From Sulfuricella sp. (lineage in GTDB: Bacteria; Pseudomonadota; Gammaproteobacteria; Burkholderiales; Sulfuricellaceae): a stretch of DNA of 32,250 bases. A program made the translations under genes and the position numbers. Below are positions 13,772 through 23,500 of this stretch, in pieces. Location of the stretch: positions 1 to 32,250 of the forward strand of contig JAQTLK010000018.1 in the NCBI GenBank assembly GCA_028714955.1, read 5' to 3'. Every line of letters begins with the position of its first letter. Within the stretch, counting starts at the first letter, position 1. The notes below the pieces were generated by a model that did not search any database, was not told where the DNA came from, and was given only the letters and a program-made list of their open reading frames with translations.

Positions 13772-15181
13772 ATGAGCGCTCAAACGCTGTATGACAAATT
13801 ATGGCAGTCCCATGTGGTGCACACCGAGCCGGATGGCACCACGCTGCTTTATATCGACCGCCACCTGCTGCACGAGGTGACCAGCCCGCAGGCCTTTGAG
13901 GGGCTACGCCTGGCCGGACGCAAGCCTTGGCGTTTGTCCGCCAATCTCGCGGTGGCGGATCACAACGTTCCCACCACCGACCGCAAGAACGGCATCGCCG
14001 ACCCGGTTTCGCGCCTCCAGGTGGACACGCTGGACCGGAATTGCGAGGAATTCGGCATCACCGAGTTCAGAATGAACGACGTGCGCCAGGGCATCGTTCA
14101 CGTCATCGGCCCGGAGCAGGGCGCCACGCTGCCGGGCATGACCGTGGTGTGCGGCGATTCCCACACCAGCACCCATGGCGCTTTCGCGGCGCTGGCGCAT
14201 GGCATCGGCACCTCCGAAGTGGAACATGTGCTGGCCACGCAATGCCTGCTGCAGAAAAAGTCCAGAACCATGCTGGTCAGGGTGGATGGATGCTTGGGCA
14301 AGGGCGTGACGGCCAAGGACATCGCCCTGGCCGTAATCGGCAGGATTGGCACCGCCGGCGGCAATGGTTATGCCATCGAGTTCGCCGGTGCGGCGGTACG
14401 CGCGCTTTCCATGGAGGGCCGCATGACCCTGTGCAACATGGCGATCGAGGCGGGCGCCCGCGCCGGCATGGTGGCAGCGGACGATACCACCATCGACTAC
14501 GTCAGGGGCCGCCCGTTTGCTCCCAGGGGCGAACAGTGGGATCAGGCCGTCGCGTACTGGCGCACCCTGCACAGCGATGCCGGCGCCCATTTCGACCTGG
14601 TGGTGGAACTGGACGCCGCGGCGATCAAACCGCAGGTAACCTGGGGGACCTCGCCGGAAATGGTGGCAACGATCGATGATTGCGTGCCAGACCCGGCCCG
14701 CGAAAGCGATCCTGTCAAACGCGGCGGCATGGAGCGGGCGCTGGCCTACATGGGCTTGCAGGCCAATACGCCGATCGACCGGATCACGGTGGACAAGGTA
14801 TTCATCGGCTCCTGCACCAATTCCCGCATCGAGGACTTGCGTGCCGCGGCAGCGGTCGTCAAGGGGCGGCATATCGCTTCCAGCATCAAACTGGCGCTGG
14901 TGGTGCCGGGATCCGGGCTGGTGAAGAAGCAGGCAGAGCAGGAAGGACTGGACAGGATTTTCCGTGATGCCGGTTTCGAGTGGCGCGAGCCCGGATGTTC
15001 CATGTGTCTGGCAATGAATGCCGATCGCCTGGAGCCAGGCGAGCGCTGCGCCTCCACCTCCAACCGCAATTTCGAAGGACGGCAGGGAGCGGGAGGGCGC
15101 ACCCACCTGGTAAGCCCCGAAATGGCGGCGGCAGCAGCGATTGCAGGGCATTTCACGGACGTGCGCAAATTATTATCCTAG
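13772..15181 (+). CDS. leuC: 3-isopropylmalate dehydratase large subunit
   Basis: The 469-residue aconitase-family enzyme isomerises 2- to 3-isopropylmalate with LeuD in leucine synthesis. The [4Fe-4S] ligands are C348 (IGSCTNSR), C409 and C412 (GCSMCLAMN). Other signatures are [21 protein letters not shown] (127-143) and [13 protein letters not shown] near the end. Ribosome-site signal before the ATG is weak. The stop overlaps the ribosome site of the entericidin-like gene, so the leu genes are probably co-transcribed. The large minus-strand frame opposite is a shadow. Confidence 0.97.
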   Translation: MSAQTLYDKLWQSHVVHTEPDGTTLLYIDRHLLHEVTSPQAFEGLRLAGRKPWRLSANLAVADHNVPTTDRKNGIADPVSRLQVDTLDRNCEEFGITEFRMNDVRQGIVHVIGPEQGATLPGMTVVCGDSHTSTHGAFAALAHGIGTSEVEHVLATQCLLQKKSRTMLVRVDGCLGKGVTAKDIALAVIGRIGTAGGNGYAIEFAGAAVRALSMEGRMTLCNMAIEAGARAGMVAADDTTIDYVRGRPFAPRGEQWDQAVAYWRTLHSDAGAHFDLVVELDAAAIKPQVTWGTSPEMVATIDDCVPDPARESDPVKRGGMERALAYMGLQANTPIDRITVDKVFIGSCTNSRIEDLRAAAAVVKGRHIASSIKLALVVPGSGLVKKQAEQEGLDRIFRDAGFEWREPGCSMCLAMNADRLEPGERCASTSNRNFEGRQGAGGRTHLVSPEMAAAAAIAGHFTDVRKLLS

Positions 15182-15193
15182 GAGTCTGGCTTC

Positions 15194-15364
15194 ATGAACA
15201 AAATCATCGCATTGATTGTGCTCAAGGTTTTTCTTCTGGCCGCGATAACCGCAGGTGTCGTGCTCAGTATGGGCGGCTGCAATACCGTGCAGGGATTGGG
15301 AAAGGACGTTTCAAAGCTGGGTGACAAGATCGAGCATACCGCAGAAGAGAAAAAGAAATACTAA
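15194..15364 (+). CDS. Entericidin-like small lipoprotein
   Basis: The 56-residue protein begins [29 protein letters not shown], a lipoprotein signal with lipobox cysteine at 29. The mature part, [28 protein letters not shown], matches the entericidin A/B pattern 'CNTv-G-GkD---gG-kI---A'. Entericidins are small membrane lipoproteins linked to stress and bacteriolysis. AGGAG overlaps the leuC stop 9 bases before the ATG. The stop is directly followed by leuD, so it is embedded in the leucine operon. Confidence 0.85.
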   Translation: MNKIIALIVLKVFLLAAITAGVVLSMGGCNTVQGLGKDVSKLGDKIEHTAEEKKKY

Positions 15365-15365
15365 A

Positions 15366-16004
15366 ATGGATAAATTTACTGTTCTGAACGGCCTCGTGGC
15401 ACCGCTGGATCGTGCCAATGTGGATACTGACGCCATCATCCCGAAGCAATTCCTGAAATCCATCAAGCGCAGCGGTTTCGGGCCCAACGCCTTCGATGAA
15501 TGGCGTTACCTCGACCATGGCGAGCCCGGCATGGACAATTCAGTGCGTCCGCTCAATCCCGATTTCGTGCTCAATCAGGCGCGCTACCAAGGGGCGCAAA
15601 TCCTCCTGACGCGCGAGAACTTCGGTTGTGGTTCGAGCCGGGAACACGCGCCCTGGGCATTGCTGGATTATGGCTTCCGCGCCATTATCGCACCGAGTTT
15701 TGCCGATATCTTTTTCAACAACTGTTTCAAGAATGGCATTTTGCCGATCGTGCTGGATGCCGCGGAGGTGGATCGCCTGTTCAATGAGGTGGCAGCGCAG
15801 GAAGGCTATCGCCTTGTGATCGACCTGGAAGCGCAGACCGTCACCACCCCCAGTGGTCATGTTTTCGGCTTCCAGGTCGACAGCTTCCGCAAATACTGTT
15901 TGCTGCACGGCCTGGACGATATCGGCCTGACCTTGCAGCATGCCGACAAGATCAGGGCTTACGAGGCGCGGCGCCGCCAGTCGGAGCCTTGGGTGTTTAT
16001 GTAA
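15366..16004 (+). CDS. leuD: 3-isopropylmalate dehydratase small subunit
   Basis: The 212-residue swivel-domain partner of LeuC begins [35 protein letters not shown]. It carries the substrate-site stretch [23 protein letters not shown] (~80-102). The ATG at 15366 is chosen because it starts the conserved N-terminus one base after the entericidin stop; the frame itself extends further upstream. The ribosome site is an A-rich AGAGAAAAAG only, so translation probably depends on coupling with the small gene before it. Confidence 0.96.
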   Translation: MDKFTVLNGLVAPLDRANVDTDAIIPKQFLKSIKRSGFGPNAFDEWRYLDHGEPGMDNSVRPLNPDFVLNQARYQGAQILLTRENFGCGSSREHAPWALLDYGFRAIIAPSFADIFFNNCFKNGILPIVLDAAEVDRLFNEVAAQEGYRLVIDLEAQTVTTPSGHVFGFQVDSFRKYCLLHGLDDIGLTLQHADKIRAYEARRRQSEPWVFM

Positions 16005-16010
16005 CGAGTT

Positions 16011-16086
16011 GTCAACCGTCAGTAGTCAGCCGTCAGTTAAAGCGGCCACATCCCACTGACAGCTGATAACTGATAACTAAAAGCTA
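16011..16086. repeat. Degenerate extragenic inverted repeat
   Basis: Between leuD and leuB, repeated CCGTCAGT/GTCAGC units face repeated GCTGATAACTGATAACT units. The array can fold into an imperfect hairpin. It is the only sizeable gap in the leu cluster. Confidence 0.5.
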
Positions 16087-16091
16087 AAAAA

Positions 16092-17156
16092 ATGAAAATC
16101 GCAGTCTTGCCCGGTGACGGCATCGGCCCGGAAATCGTGGCCCAAGCAGTGAAGGTATTAAAAGCACTGGCCAGTGACGGCCTGAAGGTCGAACTGGAAG
16201 AAGCACCTATTGGCGGCGCGGGCTACGATGCGGCGGGCGATCCATTGCCAGACGCCACCATGAAGCTGGCGCAGGACGCCGACGCGGTCCTGCTGGGCGC
16301 GGTCGGCGGCTGGCAGTATGATTCCCTGCCGCGTCCGATGCGCCCGGAGCAGGGCTTGCTGCGCATCCGCAAGGGCATGAACGTGTTCGCCAACCTGCGT
16401 CCGGCACTGCTCTATCCGGAACTGGCGAGTGCTTCCACGCTCAAGCCGGAAGTGGTGTCCGGCCTGGACATCATGATCGTGCGCGAGCTTACCGGCGATA
16501 TTTATTTCGGTCAGCCGCGCGGCATTCAGGTCAACGACAAGGGCGAACGCGAGGGGGTCAACACCATGCGCTACTGCGAATCCGAAATCCGCCGCATCGC
16601 CAAGGTGGGCTATGAAATCGCCATGAAACGCGGCAAGAAGCTATGTTCCGTGGACAAGGCCAACGTGCTGGAAACCACCGAACTGTGGCGCGAAATCGTC
16701 ACCGGCATGAACCAGGATTACCCTGAGGTCGAGCTCTCTCACATGTATGTGGACAATGCTGCCATGCAACTGGTGCGTGCCCCCAAGCAGTTCGACGTGA
16801 TGATTACCGGAAACATCTTCGGCGACATCCTGTCCGACGAAGCATCTATGCTGACCGGTTCCATCGGCATGCTGCCGTCAGCATCGCTGGATGCCAACAA
16901 CAAGGGTTTATACGAGCCAAGCCATGGTTCTGCGCCGGATATCGCCGGCAAGGACATCGCCAACCCGCTGGCGACCATTCTCTCGGTGGCGATGATGCTG
17001 CGTTACACCTTCAACAGCGAAGAAGGCGCGACCCGTATCGAAAATGCCGTGAAAAAAGTGCTGGCACAAGGCTACCGTACGGCAGATATTTATACCGATG
17101 GCACGCGAAAGGCGTCGTGCAGTGAAATGGGGGCCGCAGTCGTGGCCGCCCTGTAA
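16092..17156 (+). CDS. leuB: 3-isopropylmalate dehydrogenase
   Basis: The 354-residue NAD-dependent enzyme oxidatively decarboxylates 3-isopropylmalate to 2-oxoisocaproate. It shows the N-terminal [16 protein letters not shown], the substrate-binding arginines of [16 protein letters not shown] (~91-106), [15 protein letters not shown], the catalytic K in [11 protein letters not shown], and the cofactor region [19 protein letters not shown]. The reading frame is complete and of normal length. It begins after the short repeat-bearing gap following leuD and is followed by asd with a 26-base gap. Confidence 0.97.
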   Translation: MKIAVLPGDGIGPEIVAQAVKVLKALASDGLKVELEEAPIGGAGYDAAGDPLPDATMKLAQDADAVLLGAVGGWQYDSLPRPMRPEQGLLRIRKGMNVFANLRPALLYPELASASTLKPEVVSGLDIMIVRELTGDIYFGQPRGIQVNDKGEREGVNTMRYCESEIRRIAKVGYEIAMKRGKKLCSVDKANVLETTELWREIVTGMNQDYPEVELSHMYVDNAAMQLVRAPKQFDVMITGNIFGDILSDEASMLTGSIGMLPSASLDANNKGLYEPSHGSAPDIAGKDIANPLATILSVAMMLRYTFNSEEGATRIENAVKKVLAQGYRTADIYTDGTRKASCSEMGAAVVAAL

Positions 17157-17182
17157 CAATTTGACGAATCGAGGTTATTAAA

Positions 17183-18295
17183 ATGATGCGAGTAGGTCTG
17201 ATTGGCTGGCGCGGCATGGTGGGTTCGGTGCTGATGCAGCGCATGCGCGAAGAGCGCGATTTCGATGTGATTGATCCGGTGTTCTTCACCACCTCCAACC
17301 CCGGCGGGAAAGGGCCGGACATCGGCAGGGACGTGCCGCCGCTCAAGGATGCGAAAGACATCAACGAGCTCAAGGCGATGGACGCGATCATCTCGGCCCA
17401 GGGCGGCGATTACACCAAGGAAGTATATGGCGATCTGCGCGCCGCCGGCTGGCAGGGTTACTGGATCGACGCCGCTTCCACCCTGCGCATGAAGGACGAC
17501 GCGATCATCATCCTCGACCCGGTCAACAAAAACGTGATCAAGGACGGGCTGTCCAGGGGCGTCAGGACCTATGTGGGCGGCAACTGTACCGTGAGCCTCA
17601 TGCTGATGGCGATCGGCGGCCTGTTCGACCATGGCCTGGTCGAATGGATCAGCCCCATGACCTACCAGGCGGCATCCGGCGCCGGCGCGCGCAACATGCG
17701 CGAACTGATCCGGCAGATGGGCGCCATTCACGGCGAAGTCAAGGCGCTGCTCGACGATCCGGCATCCGCCATCCTGGAAATCGACCGCAAGGTGGCCGAT
17801 TTCATTCGCTCCGACCACTATCCCCTGGACGCCTGGCCAGTGCCCCTGGCCGGTTCGCTGATCCCCTGGATCGATGTCCAGCTCGAATCCGGCCAGAGCA
17901 AGGAGGAATGGAAGGCACAGGCGGAGTGCAACAAGATTCTGGGCCGCGGCAGCAACCAGGTTCCCATCGATGGCTTGTGCGTGCGCGTCGGCGCCATGCG
18001 CTGCCACAGCCAGGCACTGACTATCAAGATGACGAAGGACGTACCGCTGGACGAGATTCACGCCATCATCGCCGCGCACAACGACTGGGTCAAGGTTGTG
18101 CCGAACGACCGCGAAATCACCATGCGGGAACTCACCCCCACCGCCGTGACCGGAACGCTGACAGTGCCGGTTGGGCGCATGCGCAAACTCGCCATGGGAC
18201 CGCAGTATCTGTCCGCCTTTACCGTGGGTGACCAATTGCTTTGGGGAGCGGCCGAGCCATTGCGCCGCATGCTGCGAATTTTGATCGAGGCTTGA
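17183..18295 (+). CDS. asd: Aspartate-semialdehyde dehydrogenase
   Basis: The 370-residue NADPH-dependent enzyme reduces aspartyl phosphate to aspartate semialdehyde, feeding threonine, methionine, lysine and diaminopimelate. The dinucleotide site is [18 protein letters not shown] (4-21), the nucleophile is C135 in [10 protein letters not shown], and [12 protein letters not shown] follows. This is the gamma/beta-proteobacterial Asd form. ATG 17183 has GAGG 8 bases upstream. The gene closes the leu cluster and is followed by a strong terminator. Confidence 0.97.
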   Translation: MMRVGLIGWRGMVGSVLMQRMREERDFDVIDPVFFTTSNPGGKGPDIGRDVPPLKDAKDINELKAMDAIISAQGGDYTKEVYGDLRAAGWQGYWIDAASTLRMKDDAIIILDPVNKNVIKDGLSRGVRTYVGGNCTVSLMLMAIGGLFDHGLVEWISPMTYQAASGAGARNMRELIRQMGAIHGEVKALLDDPASAILEIDRKVADFIRSDHYPLDAWPVPLAGSLIPWIDVQLESGQSKEEWKAQAECNKILGRGSNQVPIDGLCVRVGAMRCHSQALTIKMTKDVPLDEIHAIIAAHNDWVKVVPNDREITMRELTPTAVTGTLTVPVGRMRKLAMGPQYLSAFTVGDQLLWGAAEPLRRMLRILIEA

Positions 18296-18334
18296 CTGGA
18301 ATCCGCGTGTTCCATGCATCGAAGCGCATTTCCG

Positions 18335-18368
18335 AAAAAAAGTCCGCCACCCGTTTGGTGGATTTTTG
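18335..18368 (+). terminator. Intrinsic terminator after asd
   Basis: CCACC (18347-18351) pairs with GGTGG (18357-18361) around a 5-base loop. A run of Ts follows, and a matching A-run precedes the stem, so it may also work in the other direction. Confidence 0.75.
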
Positions 18369-18505
18369 TTGTCTTCAGTTGAAAAGAGCCCTGAACGTGT
18401 TGTTTTTAAGTGGACTTTTACCGTACCTGACACGCAAGTTTAGCTTGCATCACTAACTATATGATGTTAAGTTAAATACTCTAGCAAAAATATAATGAGG
18501 GTGGC

Positions 18506-21409
18506 ATGGCGCGCGCATTCAAATTAAAACCATGGGTAGTTGCAGGCTTGTTAGCGCTGTCCCCGTTGTCTGCCAATGCAGCCGGACTGGGAAAGCTAAC
18601 CGTAACCTCCGCACTGGGGCAACCCTTACGGGCAGAAATCGAACTGGTGGCAGTCCAGAAAGATGAGCTGAGTTCCATCGTGGCACGCCTCGCCTCTGCG
18701 GACGCGTTCAAGGAAGCCAGCATCGAGCGCAATGGCGCGCTACTGGACATCCGGTTCAGCGTCGAACAGAAGAAAACCGGTTCGCCGGTTATCAAGCTCA
18801 CCACCGTGCAGCCGGTCAACGAGCCATTCCTGGACATGTTGATCGAGCTCAACTGGGCAGCCGGCCGCCTGCTGCGTGAATATACCGTATTGCTTGATCC
18901 GCCGGGCTATGCCGAACCCCAGTCCGTCTCGCCAGTGGCCGTGCCCGTATCCAGGCCCGCGGCGAGCGAAACGCCAGCGCCAGTTCCACTCCAGGAATCC
19001 ACCCCGGCGGCGAGCGAAAAGACAGGCGCATCCAAGCCCGCCAATGCACACACACCAACCTCGCAGGCTACGGTTTCGCCCGCGCAGAAAAATGGAGAAG
19101 TCACGCGTTACGGCCCGGTCAAAAAAGGTGAAACCCTGAACGGTATCGCTTCCCAGTTGAAACCGGAGGGCTATAACCTCGAACAAATGCTGGCGGCATT
19201 GTACCAGAGCAACAAAAATGCTTTTGCCGGCAATAACATGAACCGCCTCAAGGCCGGCCAGATACTGCGTGTTCCGGAAGAACAGCAACTTGCGTCCATC
19301 AGCCCTTCCGAAGCCTCTCGCGAGGTCAAGGCCCATACGGCCGACTGGAATGCTTACCGCCAGAAGCTTGCCGCCGCCGTAGTCGAAGCGCCAGCACCCA
19401 GGCAGGAGACGCCCAGGCAGGAAGCCAAGGGAAAAATCACCACGGCGGTCGAGGATAAAGCCGCACCTCAAGCACCATCGCGGGATGTATTGAAGGTAAC
19501 CAAAGGCGAGGCGCCAGCCAATGCCAAGGACATGCAATCGCTGCAAAGCAAGGTGCAGTCCCTGCAGGAAGAAACCACCGCGCGGGAGAAATCGCTCAAG
19601 GACGCAAACGAGCGTATCGCCGCGCTGGAAAAAAACATCAAGGAAATGCAGCAACTCATCGAGCTGAAAAACAGGAATCTGGCGGATTTGCAGAAACAGG
19701 CCGCAGCCAAGCCCCAGCCTGTACCGCCGCCCCAGCCTGCCGCAGCACCGGCAAAACCTGCCGAGCCCGTAGTAGCACCAGCCGAGGCGCCCAAGCCCGT
19801 GGTCAAGAAACCGGCCCAAGCCAAACCTGAAGTACAGACGCCGCCGGCTCCCGGCTTGCTGGATAGCGTTACCGGCAATCCGCTCTACCTTGCAGGGGTC
19901 GTCGGTGCGCTGGCGTTGCTGGGCGGAGGCGCGCTGATCGCCATCAACCGGCGGCGCAGAAAAAGCCTGTCGAGCTTTGAAGACAGCATTCTCACCGGCG
20001 GCGATTTCAAGGCCAATACCATATTCGGCGAAACCGCCGGCGGCGTGGTGGATACCGGCGACACGTCATTCCTGACCGATTTCAGCCAGGCCGGATTGGG
20101 CACGATCGACACCAATGATGTCGACCCGATCGCGGAGGCCGAGGTTTACATGGCTTATGGCCGCGATGCGCAGGCCGAAGAAATTCTCAAGGAGGCGATG
20201 GCCAAGGATCCCAACCGTCACGAGATCCATTTGAAACTTCTGGAAATCTATGCCGCGCGCAAAAACCTGATCGCTTTCGAGACGCTTGCCGGCGAGTTAT
20301 ATGCGTCCCTCGGTGGTCAGGCCAGCCCGGTCTGGGAAAAAGCGGCGGAAATGGGCCGCGCCCTCGACCCCAACAATCCCCTCTACAGCAAACAGGAAGG
20401 CGGTCGAGCTGTAGCCGGAACAGCCGCGGCAGCAGCCTTGGCCGCAGTGGCAACCGACTTGACCGCGCCGACTCAAGGGCTGGCCGAGGCCGGGATCAGC
20501 GCGGCGGAGCACGGGGAAGATTTGGCCCCGGAGCGGGGTTTCGCAGCGACTGAAACCCCTGCGCCGCCTGAAACCGAAAAACAGCCAACGGAAGCGGCCG
20601 CCACCGAAACTGCTATCGCGACCGAATCCGATGAAGATGATTTTGGCGCCCTTGAATTCGATCTTGGTTCTTTTGCAGAACAGCCGCATGAAACCTTGCC
20701 TGCGGAGGAAGAAGCGCCTGCAACGGAAAGCGGGCCGGAGGAGATGGCGTTCGACCTTGACGAACAGGCGTTGTCTCAAGCCAGCCCTCAGACCGAGAAT
20801 GAACATGAAGCGATGCTCTCCTCGGAATCCGGTGAAAAACCAGGGCCTGCAAGCGAAGCTTCAGAAGACATGGAACTTGACCTGGATTCCCTGTTGGCAA
20901 CTTCAGAAGAGGAAACTGCAGCGGTCGCGGCGCCCCCATCTTCGAGTGAAGAATCGGGCCTGGACTTTTCGCTGGATTTGCCGGAAAGCGCTCCGATGGA
21001 AAATGTTGCAGCGGAAAACATGGCTGCGCGCGAGGAAGAAACGATCGTCATCGATGCCGCCCCGGTTGAGGAAGGAGAGATGACACTGGATTTCGACTTC
21101 GATCTGGGCGAAGAAGCAAAGGCCGTCACGCCTGAAGAGAAAATACCGGCGACCAGGCCGGAACTCGACCTGTCCGGCATCAGCCTCGATATGGAAGAGA
21201 TGACAGCGACGGCGCCCGCTTCCACAATGACTGCCGGAGATGAGCCGGGAGGATCGGCGGAAGCCGCGACCAAGCTTGACTTGGCGCGCGCCTACGTTGA
21301 AATGGGCGACTCCGATGGAGCGCGGGAGATTCTGGAAGAAGTGCTGAAGGAAGGCAGCTCGCAGCAACAGGACGATGCCAGGCAATTGCTGGCTTCCCTT
21401 GACGCATAA
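18506..21409 (+). CDS. fimV: FimV/HubP-family polar hub protein
   Basis: The 967-residue inner-membrane protein carries a signal peptide (1-25, ending SANA). A conserved N-terminal FimV domain (~26-132; AGLGKLTVTSALGQPLRAEIEL) leads into a Pro/Ala-rich linker. A LysM peptidoglycan-binding domain lies at ~202-257 (PVKKGETLNGIASQLKPEGYNLEQMLAALYQSN), a coiled coil at ~341-399, and one transmembrane helix at ~460-480 followed by RRRR. The cytoplasmic half contains a TPR-like segment (EAEVYMAYGRDAQAEEILKEAM), very acidic repeats, and the C-terminal FimV motif (KLDLARAYVEMGDSDGAREILEEVLKEG). FimV organises cell poles and type IV pili. GAGGG precedes the ATG. The position between asd and truA is typical of betaproteobacteria. 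Confidence 0.95.
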   Translation: MARAFKLKPWVVAGLLALSPLSANAAGLGKLTVTSALGQPLRAEIELVAVQKDELSSIVARLASADAFKEASIERNGALLDIRFSVEQKKTGSPVIKLTTVQPVNEPFLDMLIELNWAAGRLLREYTVLLDPPGYAEPQSVSPVAVPVSRPAASETPAPVPLQESTPAASEKTGASKPANAHTPTSQATVSPAQKNGEVTRYGPVKKGETLNGIASQLKPEGYNLEQMLAALYQSNKNAFAGNNMNRLKAGQILRVPEEQQLASISPSEASREVKAHTADWNAYRQKLAAAVVEAPAPRQETPRQEAKGKITTAVEDKAAPQAPSRDVLKVTKGEAPANAKDMQSLQSKVQSLQEETTAREKSLKDANERIAALEKNIKEMQQLIELKNRNLADLQKQAAAKPQPVPPPQPAAAPAKPAEPVVAPAEAPKPVVKKPAQAKPEVQTPPAPGLLDSVTGNPLYLAGVVGALALLGGGALIAINRRRRKSLSSFEDSILTGGDFKANTIFGETAGGVVDTGDTSFLTDFSQAGLGTIDTNDVDPIAEAEVYMAYGRDAQAEEILKEAMAKDPNRHEIHLKLLEIYAARKNLIAFETLAGELYASLGGQASPVWEKAAEMGRALDPNNPLYSKQEGGRAVAGTAAAAALAAVATDLTAPTQGLAEAGISAAEHGEDLAPERGFAATETPAPPETEKQPTEAAATETAIATESDEDDFGALEFDLGSFAEQPHETLPAEEEAPATESGPEEMAFDLDEQALSQASPQTENEHEAMLSSESGEKPGPASEASEDMELDLDSLLATSEEETAAVAAPPSSSEESGLDFSLDLPESAPMENVAAENMAAREEETIVIDAAPVEEGEMTLDFDFDLGEEAKAVTPEEKIPATRPELDLSGISLDMEEMTATAPASTMTAGDEPGGSAEAATKLDLARAYVEMGDSDGAREILEEVLKEGSSQQQDDARQLLASLDA

Positions 21410-21432
21410 CCCGCTGGACGCCGGCACAGACG

Positions 21433-21462
21433 CCCTCCATGGCCGGGTCGTGGAGGGTTTTT
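21433..21462 (+). terminator. Intrinsic terminator after fimV
   Basis: CCCTCCA (21433-21439) and TGGAGGG (21451-21457) form a perfect 7-bp stem with an 11-base loop, followed by five Ts. It separates fimV from the downstream series. Confidence 0.88.
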
Positions 21463-21468
21463 CATTAG

Positions 21469-22101
21469 GTGGTCGTGGTTGACGTGTCACTTCATCCTGC
21501 CACAAAAATTCTCCTGTGGATGGCATTCGCTTTTGTCGTCCAGCGGCTTGATTTCGCCATTCTCGCGCTGGCAAGCGTGCTTGCCGCATTGTGGCTAACG
21601 CGGATCGGCGGTTTGTCCGAGGGGCTGTTTATGCTGCGCCGCGCACGCTGGCTGCTGCTGTCGTTATGGCTGATTTATGCGTTTGCCACCCCTGGCGACC
21701 TGCTTTTCCCCTTGCTGGGCAGCTTCAGCCCTTCGCTTCAAGGCATGCATGGCGGCGCCTTGCAGGCATGGCGACTGGCGCTGCTGCTGGCGGCCCTGGC
21801 GCTGCTGCTGCACGCCTGTCCGCAGGAAAGCTTGTTGAGCGGTCTTTACGTCTTGTTGCGCCCATTTCGCGCCATCGGCCTCAATCCCGATCGTGCCGCG
21901 GTGCGGCTATGGCTCACGCTGCACTATGCGCGGCAGCAGTCCCGGCAAAAAATGCAGGCTTGGCGGGAAGAACTGCGCAGCGCACTTTGTCCCGCGCCGG
22001 ATGCCGCGCTCCAAGTCACTCTGGAAATGCCTGCATTCACCTGGCGTGATGCCATGGCCCTGGTGTTGGCAACGCTCTTGCTTGGATTGACGCTGCAGTG
22101 A
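21469..22101 (+). CDS. Polytopic membrane protein, CbiQ/EcfT-like
   Basis: The protein has up to 210 residues with about five hydrophobic segments: ILLWMAFAFVVQRL, FAILALASVLAALWLT, WLLLSLWLIYAFA, WRLALLLAALALLLHA, and AMALVLATLLLGLTLQ at the C-terminus. An amphipathic cytoplasmic stretch (LRPFRAIGLNPDRAAVRLWLTLHYARQQSRQKMQAWREEL) recalls the coupling region of ECF-transporter T components. The canonical Ala-Arg-Gly boxes are not clear and no ATPase or substrate subunit is adjacent. The start is uncertain (GTG at 21469, 21475 or 21484). It overlaps truA by 4 bases (GTGA). Confidence 0.6.
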   Translation: MVVVDVSLHPATKILLWMAFAFVVQRLDFAILALASVLAALWLTRIGGLSEGLFMLRRARWLLLSLWLIYAFATPGDLLFPLLGSFSPSLQGMHGGALQAWRLALLLAALALLLHACPQESLLSGLYVLLRPFRAIGLNPDRAAVRLWLTLHYARQQSRQKMQAWREELRSALCPAPDAALQVTLEMPAFTWRDAMALVLATLLLGLTLQ

Positions 22102-22883
22102 GAATAGCGCTGGGACTGGAATACGATGGCAGCCATTTTTGCGGCTGGCAGAGCCAGCCTTCCGCTTGTGGCGTGCAGGATGCACTGGAACGGGCCCTGT
22201 CGGAAATTGCCGGCGCGGGCGTCAGGGTCCATGCCGCAGGGCGCACGGATACCGGCGTGCATGCGCTTTCCCAGGTGATTCATTTCGACACCACGGCGAT
22301 TCGACCGGAAAGCGCCTGGGTGCGCGGGGCCAATGCCTTGCTGCCGAATAGCGTCAGCGTACTGTGGGCACGCCAGGTGAACGACGATTTTCATGCCCGT
22401 TTTTCCGCTCAAGAGCGCCGCTATCGTTATCTCCTGCTCAACCACCCTGTGCGCCCCGGCTTGTTTAACGGGAAAATAGGCTGGTTCCATGTGCCGCTGG
22501 ATGTCGACTTGATGCGCCGGGGTGCGGCATATCTTATGGGCGAGCACGATTTTTCCGCTTTCCGCGCTGCTGGCTGTCAGGCCAGGTCGCCCGTCAAGCA
22601 ACTGCGCGAACTGGCGCTAGCCCGGCGGGGCGACATCCTGGTTTTTGACCTGGCCGCCAACGGCTTTCTGCATCACATGGTGCGCAACATTGTCGGTTGC
22701 CTGGTGTATGTGGGCAAGAAAAGATATCCTCCCGAATGGATCGGCGAGTTGCTTGCCAAAGCTGACCGTACCCGCGCCGCGCCGACTTTCGCGCCTGACG
22801 GACTCTATTTTTCTGGCGTCGGCTACGATCCGGAATGGAATCTGCCCAACCCGTCCCGCTCATTGATTTTTACAGGATTATGA
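22098..22883 (+). CDS. truA: tRNA pseudouridine(38-40) synthase
   Basis: The 261-residue enzyme isomerises uridines 38-40 in the anticodon stem-loop of many tRNAs. The N-terminal RIALGLEYDGSHFCGWQSQP and the catalytic aspartate D51 in AAGRTDTGVHALSQV are both present, as are the conserved RRYRYLLLN and GFLHHMVRNIVGCLV blocks. It begins at a GTG overlapping the stop of the preceding membrane-protein gene, and its own stop overlaps the trpF ATG. The truA-trpF-trpB-trpA order is common in proteobacteria. Confidence 0.96.
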   Translation: MRIALGLEYDGSHFCGWQSQPSACGVQDALERALSEIAGAGVRVHAAGRTDTGVHALSQVIHFDTTAIRPESAWVRGANALLPNSVSVLWARQVNDDFHARFSAQERRYRYLLLNHPVRPGLFNGKIGWFHVPLDVDLMRRGAAYLMGEHDFSAFRAAGCQARSPVKQLRELALARRGDILVFDLAANGFLHHMVRNIVGCLVYVGKKRYPPEWIGELLAKADRTRAAPTFAPDGLYFSGVGYDPEWNLPNPSRSLIFTGL

Positions 22884-23500
22884 CACGCACCAAAATCTGC
22901 GGAATCACCACCATAGAGGATGGCCTGATGGCTGCCCGACTGGGCGCCGACGCCATCGGCCTGGTGTTCTATCCACCCAGTCCGCGCCACGTGTCCACGA
23001 CGCAAGCCGCCGCCATTGCCGCGGCATTGCCGCCATTTGTCACAACGGTGGGCTTGTTCGTAAACCCGCAAGCGGCCGAGGTTGAAGCCGTTTTGCGCGA
23101 ACTGCGCCTGGACATGCTGCAGTTCCATGGCGAAGAAACGGCAGAGTTCTGTGCCCGCTTCGGCGTGCCCTGGCTCAAGGCGATACGCGTCAAACCCGGG
23201 GTGGATTTGATACAATGCGCAATTCGTTATCGTGACGCCAGGGGTTTGCTGCTGGATGCCTTTGTTGCTGGCACGCCCGGCGGAACCGGACTATCCTTCG
23301 ACTGGGAGCTGATCCCCGCCGGATTGCCCTTGCCCATGGTTCTGTCCGGCGGGCTTGACGCGGGCAACGTGCGGTCGGCGATCGAACAGGTCAAGCCGTG
23401 GGCAGTCGATGTCTCCAGCGGTGTCGAGGCAAGCAAGGGAATTAAGGATGCGGTGAAAATCGCCGCATTCATGCGAGGAGTACACAGTGCAAATGTATGA
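22880..23500 (+). CDS. trpF: Phosphoribosylanthranilate isomerase
   Basis: The 206-residue (beta/alpha)8 enzyme catalyses the Amadori rearrangement of phosphoribosylanthranilate to CdRP in tryptophan synthesis. The catalytic cysteine lies in [14 protein letters not shown] (C7). [19 protein letters not shown] and the phosphate-binding [11 protein letters not shown]...[15 protein letters not shown] are present. ATG 22880 is used because it begins the conserved N-terminus and overlaps the truA stop (ATGA). It overlaps trpB by 14 bases. It stands alone here rather than fused to trpC. Confidence 0.96.
   Translation: MTRTKICGITTIEDGLMAARLGADAIGLVFYPPSPRHVSTTQAAAIAAALPPFVTTVGLFVNPQAAEVEAVLRELRLDMLQFHGEETAEFCARFGVPWLKAIRVKPGVDLIQCAIRYRDARGLLLDAFVAGTPGGTGLSFDWELIPAGLPLPMVLSGGLDAGNVRSAIEQVKPWAVDVSSGVEASKGIKDAVKIAAFMRGVHSANV

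Noticed and set aside
13904..15151. 415-codon minus-strand frame opposite leuC
   Set aside because: Same situation: low-complexity, arginine/histidine-rich translation opposite an intact leuC.
17090..18433. 447-codon minus-strand frame opposite asd
   Set aside because: It spans the asd gene and its terminator, shows no family resemblance and has no supporting ribosome site.
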